Assembly (NCBI GenBank): GCA_030512335.1
Contig: JAULSU010000002.1
Span: 2,356,001-2,420,000 of the forward strand
Source of the DNA: Immersiella caudata
Taxonomy: Eukaryota > Ascomycota > Sordariomycetes > Sordariales > Lasiosphaeriaceae
Reading direction: 5' to 3'
Length of the DNA: 64,000 nucleotides
Shown here one piece after another: positions 23,897 to 36,998 of this stretch. Within the stretch, counting starts at the first letter, position 1; the number at the start of each line of letters is the position of its first letter. The translations under genes were made by a program, and so were the position numbers. The notes under the pieces were generated by a model that saw nothing but the letters and a program-made list of their open reading frames with translations, was not told where the DNA came from and made no database searches.

Positions 23897-24616
23897 TCAG
23901 AAAAATCCAAAGTCTGTCGTCTTTGTCGTCGGGTCCTCAGCTGCTAACTGCGCCTGGTGCTGTTCTTTCTCCTTTAGCTGACCAGCAGTCAGCGGCCTCC
24001 CCTTTCGGTATTTATTGGCGGCGAGCAGGTAATAAAACGCGCGGAGAAAGCAAGCTGGAAGCTTACCAGGGCCCGACTCACCAGTCGAATATATGCACCC
24101 GCAAACCACTGGGTCGCTCATGAGAACGTCCCCATCCCTGTCCTTTATGCCCGTAACGTGAAGGAAGGGGCACATACCTTTATCAACCTGGTCATCAACA
24201 ATGTCCCAGACTGAAGTGCCCAACCCTTGTTGCATCCAGCCTGAGCGCTCGGCTTCCTTTTTCTTGTGATTGGTTGCCATCAAATCGGCCTCTATGACGA
24301 GCGTCTGGTGAAGCTTCGTAGCGAAGTAGCGTCCACCCTGGTCGATGTCCTCGAGGAGTCGGGGCTCCCAGGCGTTACCTTTCTTTTCCCGCTCGTTCTG
24401 TTGGTCCCTTCTGTTGTTGCTGCCGTTGCGTCTTCCGTTGGTGTCGCGGCCGTTGATCTTGCTGCCGTCACTGCTGCTGCCGTGGTTTCTTTCGTGATTT
24501 CTTCCCTTGCTGCCGCCGTTGCCGCCGCCTCTGTTGCCGCCATTACTGTGGCCGTTGCTGCCGTGTTGTCCGTTGTTTCCGTTGTTTCTGTGGTTTTTTC
24601 CGTTCGAGCGACCCAT
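23897..24616 (-). CDS. Asn/Gly-rich unknown protein with conserved-looking C-terminal half
   Basis: A single open frame of 239 residues starts at ATG 24616. Residues 1-80 are dominated by Asn, Gly, His and Arg in short repeats, a low-complexity segment of the kind found in RNA-associated proteins. From about residue 85 the composition becomes normal (EPRLLEDIDQGGRYFATKLH, DVVDD-like and VCGCIYSTGESGPG). Two GT..AG pairs lie inside the frame, one at 24177-24109 (69 nt) and one near 24060-24000. Both have lengths divisible by three and no stop, so the spliced form may be shorter than the read-through form. No family was recognised and no function is proposed. It could bind nucleic acid, but only composition suggests this. 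Confidence 0.6.
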   Translation of the reverse strand: MGRSNGKNHRNNGNNGQHGSNGHSNGGNRGGGNGGSKGRNHERNHGSSSDGSKINGRDTNGRRNGSNNRRDQQNEREKKGNAWEPRLLEDIDQGGRYFATKLHQTLVIEADLMATNHKKKEAERSGWMQQGLGTSVWDIVDDQVDKGMCPFLHVTGIKDRDGDVLMSDPVVCGCIYSTGESGPGKLPACFLRAFYYLLAANKYRKGRPLTAGQLKEKEQHQAQLAAEDPTTKTTDFGFF

Positions 24617-26891
24617 TTTGTTCTGCGAAGTTCAAGTCAGAAGACTTGTGAAGGAGGTTGAGGTTTGGAAGAGGAGAGGATCGATGAAGTTGGTTTGAGT
24701 TCAGCGCCGTATGCTAGTATTGTATTTATCTGGTCATATGAACCGGACGGGAATGCCCAGCGGGCGCCGTTGGAATAAATACAAGTTCTATTTCTTTGTC
24801 TCAACGCCATGTGTCAGGCTCAAACAATCACGTACGCTGCACCTTTGTATTTTCTCATAGGCTTTTTCCTCTGGTACAATGGACAGCGAGCTAAACAATT
24901 CATTCAGCGAAACCATTCCATTGTGTGTCCTTATTGTTTTGCTCGGATGTTCCAAAGTCCGATCCTACCTGAGACTTGAGAATCTTTTGTTTGTTCTCCT
25001 CATCGGGTGTATGTATGTGCTATTTTAGGCGATTAATCCACTTTTCGGAGAAAACCGATTGCGCAGTTCTACTCGCTCCAGTCCAGTAAGGTCACATACC
25101 TAGTCACAACTCGTATCGTTCAATCGAACCTATATTACATCAAGATATCTTTCCGTTTCAGTGGCAAACTCGCAATAGACGGTGGATCTCAATGATATGT
25201 AGGAGGCACGCGGTCAAATTGAGTCGAAGTGGGATGGGAGAAACAAGCTTGACATCCTTCCAACATGCCTCGTATTCTCAATGGGCGTTGGCTTTCGGTT
25301 TGGGGGAGATAAAAAGATTCTTCAAACCCCTCCTAGCATTTAATAGCGCCTTTTCCAGTTCAATGCCACAAGGCTCCTGCCTGGGTTGTGGCTGGTTAAA
25401 CCCTTTTTTCCTACCGCGAAGGTGGTTTTGGTTTGACCGCAGCCCTTGAGCCGGTTGGGGCGTCTCCGAGGTTGCCACCTCAGCTGAAGGCAGTTGATTT
25501 ATTTGTCACAATCGTCTTCTTCTGGTTTCCAGCATCCAGAATTACGTATATCCGGCGGAGACAGTAAGTTACCCCGACTGCCCTTGCGGACCTTGCATCC
25601 ACGCAGAATCTAGATTCCTGGGGTGAGTGAGGGGAACGCCATTTCCATCGCGTGGTCCACGGTGTTGAGGAGAGATGGAGAAGAGCGGAAACGGCCCTGG
25701 CGAATGAGATTGCGATTGAGCAGACTGCGGGCCACCCCGCGACATGCCTGTCGTCATAGCCGTTTATCAGTGAGCTCCGATAAGCCCAGCTCCCCCTTGC
25801 ATTTCCATCAGACAGCGAAATGACGCAAAGGCCGTGAGGATCACTTTGCCTGCGCTCAATAGTTAGCCACCCGTGCCACCTCACCAGAGCTCGCTGCAGA
25901 TTTTACACGAAGCGGAATTCGGCTATCAGGCGGGTATTCTCTTAGAGCTGCGAGGTGTATGGAAATACGAACAAGAATGCTCGGGCGCGCCGTCGAGGGG
26001 CTGCATCCGAGACTCGGCAGAGGAATTTTTCTGATTGCGAGCGGACAGCCGGGTGGCTGACCCCGGGCGGCTATTGGCGGCCTGGTCTTCCGGTACGTAG
26101 CTGGTCCGCGCCCCGACCTCGGTCACTCATCCAGACCCTACTGGTGGTGGGAAAAGCACTGGAAACGAACTGAGATAATATCCATATCCACCTTGGGATG
26201 GCGGCGTAAAAATGTCAACAGGTTGCAGACCAGAACGCTGAGCATAGCTCCTCGGCGTGCATCTCTCTCGATCATCCTTGACACCAAGACCCGCCGAACT
26301 TGCTCGCCGTCCCCTGCACAATCTCAGGCTTGCAGATGCACTGCAGTAGCTCCTAACCGCTTCCCGGTCTTGCGGCGACGACAGGGATAGCTGCTTGTAA
26401 TAAATCCAAGCTACTCATCTCTAGCGTCACTGGCCGCCAATTGTCCAACCACCAACGTTGGGTCGCCTTCCGCTTCTCATCTGCAAACACCTCCCATATC
26501 ATCTCCCCCGTTCGCGATTCTGTCTACTCTTTTTCCCCCATTTTCCCACCAAGCTTGATTGAGACCTGGATCCGTCCGGTCGTCCAAAATTTGCCTCGCC
26601 TCGCAACGATAGGGACTTTGGGCGCGAGCTCGGCCGAAATCGGGCTGTTCCGCATCCGTCATCGTGTCTGCACTCCGGCTCAGGGCCATTCCTAGCAACA
26701 TTCCTTGCTGTTTGCCGTATGTCTCTCACCCACCATCGCTCCTTCAAATAGTTTTCTCCCCTGCCTGCCTCGGTGATCAATTGGTCTTCCCAGAGCGCAT
26801 CACAATTCAATTCATTCGTCATTCGCAGTCGCATTCCCAACTGACTGACGCAAACCTCTCCAGCACCGAGCAATCCTTCACAGAAAGCATA
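24617..26891. other. Intergenic region upstream of glycogen synthase
   Basis: About 2.3 kb separate the Asn/Gly-rich gene from glycogen synthase, and both are transcribed outwards. A pyrimidine-rich leader lies just before the ATG at 26892, and one CCCCT stress-type element occurs at 26758-26762. No gene is supportable. Confidence 0.4.
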
Positions 26892-29235
26892 ATGGCGGGT
26901 GAGGATAATGAGCCTCGCGAGGCCCGCGAGGTCAAGAACCATCTCCTCTTTGAGATTGCGACCGAGGTCGCCCATCGAGGTACGTCATCAGCGCCCAAGT
27001 CGGTGTTGTGACCATGATGCTAACAATCGGCGCGCAGTCGGCGGAATCTACTCTGTGATCAAGTCCAAAGCACCGGTCACAACTGCAGAGTATGGCGACC
27101 GTTATACTCTCATCGGCCCGCTCAATCATCAATCTGTAAGCTGAACCCCCCTTGATTACCTTTGCCCTGAATAAAGCTGATCTCGACAGGCCGCCGTCGA
27201 AGTGGAAGAGCTGGAGCCCACGAACACCGAGCTCGCAGCAACCATCGCCTCCATGCGCGATCGTGGAATCGGTATTCTTTACGGAAGATGGTTAATTGAA
27301 GGTGCCCCGAGAGTTCTCTTGTTTGACACCAAGACGGCATACCAATACCTCAACGAATGGAAGGCAGATCTTTGGAACCTCGCGTCCATCCCAAGCCCTG
27401 ACAATGATGAGGAGACCAACGAAGCCATCGTGTTTGGCTACCTCGTTGCGTGGTTTCTTGGGGAGGTCAGTACAAACGTGCGGGCTATGTACGATTTGCA
27501 AGCTAACGGTGTCACAGTTCGTGTGCCACGAGAAGAAGAAGGCTGTCATCGCCCATTTTCACGAGTGGCTTGCTGGTGTCGCACTGCCACTTACCAAGAA
27601 GCGGCGTATCGATGTAACGACCATTTTTACGACTCATGCCACACTGCTAGGCCGTTATCTATGCGCCGGCTCGGTCGACTTCTACAACAACCTGCAGTAC
27701 TTCGATGTCGATGCGGAAGCCGGCAAACGTGGTATCTACCATCGTTACTGCATTGAACGGGCTGCAACCCATGCCTGCGACGTCTTCACCACCGTATCGC
27801 ACATTACAGCCTACGAGAGCGAACATCTGCTCAAGCGCAAACCCGATGGCGTTTTGCCCAATGGTCTCAACGTCACCAAGTTCTCCGCTATGCATGAGTT
27901 CCAGAACCTGCATCAGCAGTCCAAAGAAAAGATCCACGATTTTGTCCGCGGCCACTTTTACGGGCACTACGATTTCGATCCCGAGAACACGCTTTATTTC
28001 TTCACGGCCGGCCGTTACGAATACCGCAACAAGGGCGTTGACATGTTCATCGAGTCCCTCGCTCGTCTCAACCACCGGCTCAAGTCGTCTGGGAGCAAGA
28101 CCACGGTCGTTGCGTTTATCATTATGCCGGCGCAGACATCTTCACTGACGGTCGAAGCCCTGAAGGGACAGGCAGTGATCAAATCGCTCCGGGACACGGT
28201 CGACGTCATTGAGCGTGGCATTGGCCGGCGCATTTTCGAGCGGTCTCTCAAGTGGCACGACGGAGACCCGCTTCCAGATGAGAAGGAGCTCATCACAAGC
28301 CAGGACCGAGTACTCCTGCGCCGGCGGTTGTTCGCCATGAAGAGGCATGGACTTCCTCCGATTGTCACGCACAACATGCTCAACGACCACGACGACCCGA
28401 TTCTGAACCAAATTCGTCGGGTACAGCTGTTCAACCACCCAACAGATCGGGTCAAGATTGTTTTCCACCCTGAGTTCCTCAACTCGGCAAATCCCGTGCT
28501 GCCTCTCGACTATGACGACTTCGTGAGGGGTACGCACTTGGGCGTGTTCGCGTCGTACTACGAACCGTGGGGTTATACCCCTGCTGAATGTACTGTGATG
28601 GGTGTGCCAAGCATCACGACCAACCTTTCGGGTTTCGGCTGCTATATGGAGGAGCTGATCGAAAACTCCAGCGACTACGGCATCTACATTGTGGACCGGC
28701 GAGCCAAGGGTGTCGATGACTCGGTCAATCAACTCACATCGCACATGTTTGAGTTTGCTCAAAAGAGCCGCAGGCAGCGAATCAATCAGCGCAACCGGAC
28801 GGAGCGATTGAGTGATCTGCTTGACTGGAAACGAATGGGTATGGAATACGTCAAGGCTCGTCAGCTCGCGCTGCGGAGGGCCTACCCTGCCTCTTTCAGT
28901 GGTGAGGAGGAGGAGGACTTCATCCCAGGTGTAGAACAGAAGATCTCTCGACCGTTCTCCGTTCCCGGGTCGCCCCGTGATCGGACAGGTATGATGACGC
29001 CGGGTGACTTTGCGAGCCTGCAAGAGGGCCGTGAGGGTCTCAGCACCGAGGACTATGTGGCCTGGAAGCTTCCGTAAGTCAATGTTGATGTCATGTTCCG
29101 GATTCAGGTTTCTAACATTGATTCATGTCTAGTGAAGAAGAGGATCCCGACGAGTATCCATTCCCCCTTACCCTGAGGACGAAGCGGTCCGGCCCAGCTA
29201 GCCCGCTAGATGGCATCCAACTCAACGGCAACTGA
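26892..29235 (+). CDS. gsn: Glycogen synthase (GT3 family)
   Basis: The enzyme transfers glucose from UDP-glucose to the growing alpha-1,4 glucan in the cytosol. The proposed exons are 26892-26979, 27038-27135, 27190-27465, 27518-29073 and 29133-29235, giving 706 residues, the usual eukaryotic length. The N-terminal VGGIYSVIKSKA motif is split by the first intron. The acid pair of the active site is in EPWGYTPAE near residues 503-511, followed by VMGVPSITTNLSGFG. The Arg-rich cluster that senses glucose-6-phosphate (SRRQRINQRNR) is near 571-582. The C-terminal tail contains Ser-Pro rich sequence (RPFSVPGSP) typical of the inhibitory phosphorylation region. The primer protein glycogenin is encoded in the same window. 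Confidence 0.97.
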
Positions 29236-30289
29236 TGCATATTGGATGTCTACAAGGGCCAACATGGTCTGTTTCTACGTATTTTTTTTATGCAGCAACT
29301 CCAAGCTGGTGTTTGGAGGGGCTTGGCGTCGTCTGTAGAACAAAGCAAAAATAGTTTGGCGAGCGAATGTATGGTGAGATCCTGGGATTATTGGGATGGG
29401 CTGGTGGTAAACCAGAATGTATAACCACATAGTGCAAATGGCCAATGGAAATTGCATGCCAGGCGTGAGCATTAATCATTAGATTTTAAAACAAAATTTA
29501 TCTACGTTGGAGGAGCCTCTTTTGAACTTTAAGCATCAGTGAGAGAAGGGAGTTCCGGTTTGTTCCAACCCTGGAATGATGATGTTGGCCTTGAGCGACC
29601 CTGAACGGGCCTTCGAAAGGAGGGTAAATCCCGTTCCCCGCAATCGGTGGGCCCCACCTTTCCCGACAGGGGGACGGAGTATGTGAGGGTGAGCATTTGT
29701 TCAGCTCGACAACTTGACCTTACTCGCTCCTTCCACTCTAAAATTTCCCTGTCGCCTTAATCCACAAGTCTTCCAGAGGGTGTAGAGGAGACATCACACA
29801 TTCTTCTTCTTGTTTGGTCTCACTTCTCGCTAACCTGCTGCCTCTGGGACTCTGGGGGCTGAGACCCGTTGACCTCGGCGAGCGCCCAAGTTCTGGCTAT
29901 CCCCCATGCGGCAACGAAACCGGTGAGATTGTCGAAATTGATGAGAATAGCCTCCCAAGCTCTCAGCTGTTGTGCACAGAAAAACTGCCCGTCAGTTCTG
30001 GACAGCACAAAAGCGGCTATAAAGTCACCCATCTCGAGCACCAAACACAGGCACGGAATTCGACAAAGCGACACAAGTCTATCAACCTAGGGCTCAGCTC
30101 TGTACAAAGACCATTCCGTTTGGCAGCGGCACAGTTACCACCTCGATCCACCAAATCTTCTACTTGTGGCTAATGTGCCCACCATTTCAGGGTGTGCGCT
30201 CCTAATATAGCGAGCCCGCCAAAGGAGCACCTTGCAGTTCTCCCCTTCCCTTTCCCTCGCCATACAGCACCACCTCCCAAGCCCAAACC
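29236..30289. other. Intergenic region between glycogen synthase and the F-box gene
   Basis: About 1 kb lies between two genes in the same direction. It should hold the glycogen synthase 3' end and the F-box gene promoter. No gene or clear element is seen. Confidence 0.4.
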
Positions 30290-32404
30290 ATGAAGCTCTT
30301 CAGACGGAAGGACAAGGGCAAGGGCAAGCCCCAACCCGGAATGCCGGTGCTTGGTGCCGGCTTTGGCTCCGATTCCGCCGGCCCTTTGACCGATTTTCCG
30401 AACGGCCCCGGTGGATCCCGGCTTTTCGGCTCCCCACCTGCCGGCGCCATCGGCCAGTTTCGCCCCATGGCGACGCCGACCTCCGCACATCTCTTGGCGC
30501 ATCTCCCGCCCCAGGTGCTCCGGCGCATCTTTGTATTTGTGTGTCCCCACAGCCAGGATGAGAGCTACGACACGTGCGAGGAGAGCGCCATTGAAGACGC
30601 CTGCATGCTGTGCGACTTGCGTGATCTGGCACATTGTGTTGGCGTGTCGAAGATATGGAGGAAGGAGGCGAGAGCTGTACTGTAGGTTTGCATGATTCTT
30701 GGGCAGTGTTTGGTTGGCTGACGCTGCGATAGGTATCGAAGTATACGGATTGACATGGTTCACTACTGCGAGCGAGAGGCCTTTTTGTCGGAACGGCGCA
30801 AGCGTCGGTCTTTTTTTGATCGCAATGGCGAGCCTGAAGATACCTCGCAAGCTCGTCTGAAGCTGCTCTGCCGGACGCTGCGCGAGGACCCAGTACGGTT
30901 GGGTCAAACGGTCGAGTTTCTCCGGATGCCGTACATGCTGCGAGAGTCTTGTCAGGTCGACCTTGCGAAGACCATCGCCGTCACGCCAAACTTACGCTAT
31001 GTCGACCTCCCAGAGGGCCTCTTTACGGATGATCCATCTTTCCTTACGCTGCGGTTGGAGGTGCAGGCGCGCTGTCTTCACTTGCGGAAAATGATTTACA
31101 TGGGCGGCTCTGAGCGTAGCCTTCAAGCTCTCGCATCGGGGACTGTCTGGACCCATCTAGAGGTGCTCGAACTGATCAAGATCAACATGGATCCTGCCCT
31201 GATACGCCAAGTGCTGGGGTGTTTGTTCAACCTGCGCGCGCTCAAGATCAGCCAGACTCCGTACATCAACGACCAGACCTTGGCATGGAATGATATGCTA
31301 CCGCATTTCCCTGCGCTCGAGGAGTTCATTTTGAACGACGTTCCAAACGTCACAGCCGAGGGCATCAAGGCCTGGCTCGTCATGCCAGAGGCGAGGCAAG
31401 CCCTCAAAGTTCTCACTTTGAACAAGACAGGTGTCCAGGTGTCGTCTCTCCATGAGGTATTGGCTCACGCTCCTCAGCTTAAACACATGTCTGTTATGAA
31501 CAGCGTGAACACCGCTATGCCAACAACAATCGGCCATCAAAACATCCCATACATGTATTCGACCAGCCTAGAGACCTTCCACTACGAGATCCTAGCAGCC
31601 CCAGGCTTGCCAAACTTTTCTGGTGTGACCTCAGCTTACTACAACTACCTTTCAGACTCCCTCCTTTCTGGGGGCCTCCCCACCCTCCGCGCGCTTTACG
31701 TTCGCGACCCCGACTTTCCTGACCTCCTGCTCGGCCTCGGCCCACCAATACCCAGCTTCGCAGAGGGCGGCATCGCCCGCCCCGCCAGCAGTGGCTCCGG
31801 TCACGGATCACCCTTCCGCCCCGGTCACGCCGGTTCTGGAAGCTTCTCATCCTCCTTCAGCCCCAAATCTCTCGTTCACGCCGGACTTACCTCCTCGGGA
31901 ACCGCACCCGGCCTCTCACCCCCATCAAAACAAACCTTCGCACCTGGCCATAACCCTCGCTACAGCAGCAACAATCCCTTTGCGTCTATGATCAACAACA
32001 CCCAAAATAACATTGCCAACCTCCCCGCAAGGCTCGAAATATTTACCAAGGGGGAGGACGACAACGGGTGGTCCTTCAGCCGCGTGGAGCCCGGCATGGC
32101 TCTTGCCGCAAAGCAAGGAGGTGCCTCCGGTCGCCCGCTCAGCAGCTACGGCCTCGGTGCTGACGTCCTAGGCGGTAGCTCCTCTGGCTGGAGCAGCGGC
32201 GCGGGCGCTCGAAGAAGTGTGCTGGTCAACAACCGAGCCGGTGGTGGGTTCCTGGCTGTCCCGCCAGAGAGCGGTACGGCGAGAGGGAGGAGTGGTCTCG
32301 GCGCTAGTACCACGAGTAATAATGCTGGCGGAGGTGAGGATTACTGGCCCTCGCCGGCAGTCAATGGGGAGAAAAAGAAAGAGCGGCTGGATTTGTGGCG
32401 GTAG
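30290..32404 (+). CDS. F-box and leucine-rich-repeat protein
   Basis: The proposed exons are 30290-30681 and 30733-32404, giving 687 residues. F-box proteins bind Skp1 and bring substrates to SCF ubiquitin ligases. The F-box is seen near residues 65-135 (HLLAHLPPQVLRRIFVFV, then CDLRDLAHCVGVSKIWR and YRSIRID), with an acidic insertion inside it. Residues 190-410 contain leucine-rich repeats (LEVLELIKI, LRALKISQT, LEEFILNDV, LKVLTLNKT). The remaining 250 residues are Ser/Gly/Pro-rich and look disordered. The single intron interrupts the F-box region in phase 2. The substrate is unknown. Confidence 0.88.
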
Positions 32405-35400
32405 GTACGCTGGGAAAAGCCCTCTAAGGAGAATCGTCCCGATAGGGGGGAGTATATAGTGATTACCTAGGTATGGAAGATGGGCGGAAAGTTTGGGCTA
32501 GTGGGTCAAAATATGCTCCACGAGGTTGTCTTCTACGTCGGGCTGTCTGGTTCATCGAGGATATAGGACGTGTTGAGGTATTCACCGGAAACATGGGTTG
32601 GCCAACAGGAATGTCGGGTAGGGCACGGACGGGTCGATATGAGGGTTGAGGTTGATACCAGGGGGGAGACATGCCTGGCAAGTATTCTTGGCATTTGGCA
32701 ATGTTGTTAGTTTCTAAGTACGACCGTCTTAGTATACCCCCAGAATGGATGTTGGTTTGTTGGCCATCATGTGTTATCCGGGTTGCCGCTACTGTTTTTC
32801 TGCTTTGGTGTTCCTAAATGTGCTCGTGTGTCTTCAAGCGTTGTGTAGCCGCTTGGGGGGCGGAAGGAAGACGGTTAGCAAGATGTACGATACTCGGTCG
32901 TAGACTTATCATCAGGCTGGGTTATGATTGTGTTGGGCGGGTCGACGTTCAATCCTTGCAAAATCCTCGAGGAGACCAGACCGCTCGTCCATCGATTTAC
33001 TTGCCGAAGCAGAGCAGAGAGGACGCATTGCGGCAAGGCACTACCCCCTTTTCACCATCTAAATCAACAAACCGGAAAAGCTACCCCTCTCATACACCTA
33101 GCAGCCGCCGACCAGGCACTTTTTAAGCCCCACCTCGGATCCCGTTATCCCAACCCTCAACGCAGTTGCAACCCCCAAATCACCACACCACCCGCCCAGG
33201 ATAAATCCCCCAAGCGCTCGCCCGGGAAAACCTCAAAAACACAAGCACTTTCGCTTCCTAAGTTTTACTTTACCCATAGGTCAAGCACACACACACACAC
33301 ACACACACACATACAAACACACCCTCATCTTTTGACCCATCTAGGGTAGACAACACAGCCCGCATCTCGTCATACGGATTTTATACAAGGACGACATGAG
33401 CCGATGCAGGTACGATGAGCACGGGGAGAATTTCTGATGATTGATTTGGTGTTCATATTTGCGCGAGGCAATTTCGCTCCTTTTTTATGTGGGTGTAGTG
33501 ATGAAGATTCCCCCTGAGTGATGCTGAGCTACATGGTTGTCACAACCCAGACCTGTTGGTGCTCGGCTTTCCTCGGGTGGAGTAGTTTTCGACGGCGTGG
33601 ATAGGTCGGTCTGGACTAATGCCGTCGCCGGGGGTGAAACTCGGGGAGACGGACCGGGCCGGGGGGTATCCTGGCGTCTCCTCTCAGCGGTTGCTGTTGC
33701 GACGTTCGAGAAGCACGGCGGTAAGGGCCAAGATGGGATGACATCGAAAGAAGAGAGAAGCAGGGGAAAATGTTTCCTGCCTGGTGTTTCCAATACCAGC
33801 GCCGCGGCAAAGGAGCTGCTGACATGCCACAGCCTTGCGGATAATATACTGTTGTTCCAAAAGCAGCAGCTGAGTACCCACCAGTTGATTGAGTTTTGAC
33901 AGCTTGGTCCAGTCCCAACGCTGCCTCGCTTCCGAGCTTGTCTGTCAGACATTGGCGCATCGTGCACATTGATGGCACCGTGTCAGTTGCTTCTCAGCAA
34001 TTTGCACGGGTGCTTGAGCTTGAAGCTACTTCGCCCCCGGATGGTGGACTCCTCCAGCCCCATACTGTGAAGGAAGACACCAGGTCCGTGGAACTGGCGT
34101 TGGGCAATTTTTAGCAACTGATTCATTGGCGCTAAGCCAATCCGGGCGCACGCCGCCAACATGAAACATCTCCCATGTGTGTTGGTTGGCTTGAGGCGAG
34201 GCTACCATCTACGAAGAGCTCGGGCCAGAAGCAACGCATGTGAGCGTTCAGAAGACCTGCGAAGGTACGTTGCAGTCCCAATGACACCTCGCCGCGCAGT
34301 CGCTACCAGTTAAGTCTTCCTTCTAGGTTGTCGGGATGTATGAGAAGCAGAGGGGTTGTGTTTCGGCGCCGGTGATGCTCGGAGGTCCCGGCCCCCGCGC
34401 GGCACGCCCAGACACTCATCTGACGCAGGCCCGGACTTCAAGAGCGTTTTACACACTCAACACCCTGCCATATCACCAGCTTGTTATCACAAGCAACCCT
34501 CATCGGACGAACAGCCCAGCCAACTGAGGCCGAACCGGGGCGCCACGAGCATCCCCTGCATCGCGCTTTTATGTCGCCTCCATACCTGTTTGGAAGAAGC
34601 GGCTTCGGTTTCGGCGACCGACCCTTGGTGGTTCGGGGTGGCATCTTCAGATCTCCAAAACATGGGATGGTCTGGGCGAAACAAGTCCAGAGTCTCCTTC
34701 CAGGGCGACATGCCTTGACATGGCTGACCTCTGAATCCAGGCGGTCCCCTGTTGCGGGCTGAGCTGAGCTGCGCTGAAGCAAGAGGTGACGCTGCGAAGG
34801 TCGACTGGCCTGCAAGTGTTCTTTGCCGCCGTTCGGTGTGCCGCACCTCGAAGCTGAAGTGGACGAATAATGTGTCTGATGGCTGTCCACCACAGCAGGA
34901 TGCTGATAGCAGCGCCTCAGCAGAGCAGAGCTGTGACACTGATCGAGTTGAACCCTTCATTACATTCCCAAAGATGGTTGGGAGCCATCCGGGGGCTATG
35001 TCCCGGCCGCATCTCATCCTGAGGAAAACACCGAACTTATCCGCCATGTCCGCCACTAGCAATCTGGTTGCATCTTTAGCAACGGACCTGAGCTGATATG
35101 ATGCACGCCACGGGACGGAAAGTCGGGATGGCTGGAAGGTTTGCTAGTTAGTTGCCCTTTTTGCGTGCGGAGGAAGCTCCCGCGGCCGCTCTCCCGCAAT
35201 CTGTAAGTTCATGCCCACGACTCGCTGGCGTTTCCTTCCCGAACCCAGCAGTGCTCCCAGTGGCTGGCTTGTCTCTCCCCGTCCCACGGAGCGGCTTATA
35301 ACACGCCTTAGCAAGACCCAAATAATAACAGCAGCCAGGCCCGAATCAGAACGATTGGCGAACAAAATAATAGATGGCTAGATTAAGCAGCGGCCTCAAT

Positions 35401-36998
35401 AACCAGAGGTTTGTTTTTCCCCTGCGCAGCGCAGTGCAGCCGACCCGAGGGTTGGGCCATCAACAAAAGGCATCCCAGCCTCTGGGCTTCCATCGCCTAT
35501 CCACAGAGAGGAATGCGGAGTTGACTCCTCCTCGCCTCCCACACTTCTTCCAGGTGCGACCAGGAGCAGCTGCACGCAATTCTCCAATCAGCCGTTGATA
35601 GAGGTTGCCGCCCAGGTCGGTTCGACTTTGTCGGCGTGTGGGAGTTGCACCAATAGGAGCCGTCTGTAGATGTCGACCCCATTCGCCCATGCAGACCATG
35701 CTTCCCAATCGACCCCTCCAACGCCAAACAGTTGAGGGCTCCTGCGACAGCCCCGCCCCTGAGTCGCAGGTTCGTCAGAATGCGATAGCGGAGGGCAGAC
35801 TCGAGTGAAGAGAGCTGGTTTGGATGCGCAAGAGACAATCTGAATCGGATGACGAAAGGGCGGCGCAAGATTGAAGATCTCGTGCTGTCAAATCATCAAT
35901 TTATTGCCTGCTTGTAACTTGCAGAGCGTTAGTGCGACGATAGTCATGGCTGTGACCTTCCGCAGAATGACGGAGGGACAAAATCTAGAGGCATTCTGGC
36001 CTAACCAGGTTTTGGCCGGAAACCTGAAAGTCGTCAGGTCACGCAACGTCGCTATCGTGCATCTGTCGCATCGCGACCTTGTTTCTAGCGACTGAATTGG
36101 CGGAAGCCATCGCGCTAGCGAGCTGGTGGGTTGCAGGGTCGAAGACACTAACAATCGCGGCGGTGGCGAGCTCCAGGTTGGAACGAAGGCCTTCGGCGCT
36201 GCTGTTAGGCCAGAGGTAGGTTTTACCTGAAACGCATCCCACAGCCAACCACAGCCGCGCCATCTAAGCCATCGAGGTCATGACCAGACACGACTTGAAG
36301 AATGCCTCGTGCAGGTGGTGGCTGGCTGTTGCTTCAATTGCTCCACGGCAGCAGGATCGCTGGGGTTTAGCTGGCCACATCTTTCCGCGGCGCAGTGCTG
36401 GTGTCGTCGTGAAAGCATCTCCGGCACTTGTTGGTGCTAGTGGTCGTAAAAGGATACGTGAAGATCCGAAAAAAGACAAACTGTCTCTCGCGTTCCTGCG
36501 ATCCATTCCACATCGCTTGCAAGGTTGAGTGTGGGCAGGCCGGGGAGGGGGGCAGGGGGGCCGGCTTGTCATGCGGTAGGGATCTTCGAGGTTCCTGCCA
36601 CCCCTGCAAGCCGCCAAGGTACGGAGGTACTTCGTGCTGTACTTTCCCAGGCCGGGTTGGCGCAGGCCGTTGTTGCTTCCCTCACTTCACCACACCCCTC
36701 CCCCCATGTTACCCTTTGCTGCGAGGGCACACGCAGTCGGTGACCAGTTCATTAAAATAAACCTCCCGCCCACCTGGAGCCCTGGGCGCTTTTGCTCTCC
36801 TCCTCTGCATGCTCCATCCCACATCCACGAATCTGTCCCCAACAAACGAACGACAGGCTCCACCGCGGCGACGGTAACTAAGGTACTATCAGCCTCGCCT
36901 GACCGCACTTGGTCCTGGAGACCAGATCGTGATACCACATATCGCCACGCAGGACTTCTCGCTAGCCCGTCTTGCTCCCAAACCTACCTACAGATACC
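32405..36998. other. Gene-poor region of about 4.6 kb
   Basis: No open frame here has domain support or a consistent exon chain. Candidates such as the minus-strand frame at 33485-33967 have composition like translated noncoding sequence. A CA microsatellite lies at 33286-33311. Noncoding transcripts cannot be excluded. Confidence 0.45.
33286..33311 (+). repeat. CA dinucleotide microsatellite, about 13 units
   Basis: An uninterrupted CA run is followed by a slightly imperfect ACA-rich stretch. It lies in intergenic DNA and should be length-polymorphic between strains. Confidence 0.95.

Noticed and set aside
33485..33967. Hypothetical protein on the minus strand
   Set aside because: Its composition resembles translated noncoding DNA, it conflicts with overlapping frames and it shows no motif.
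36972..36998. Upstream start of the Ser/Pro-rich protein
   Set aside because: The codon is TTG; the first ATG at 36999 has a better context.
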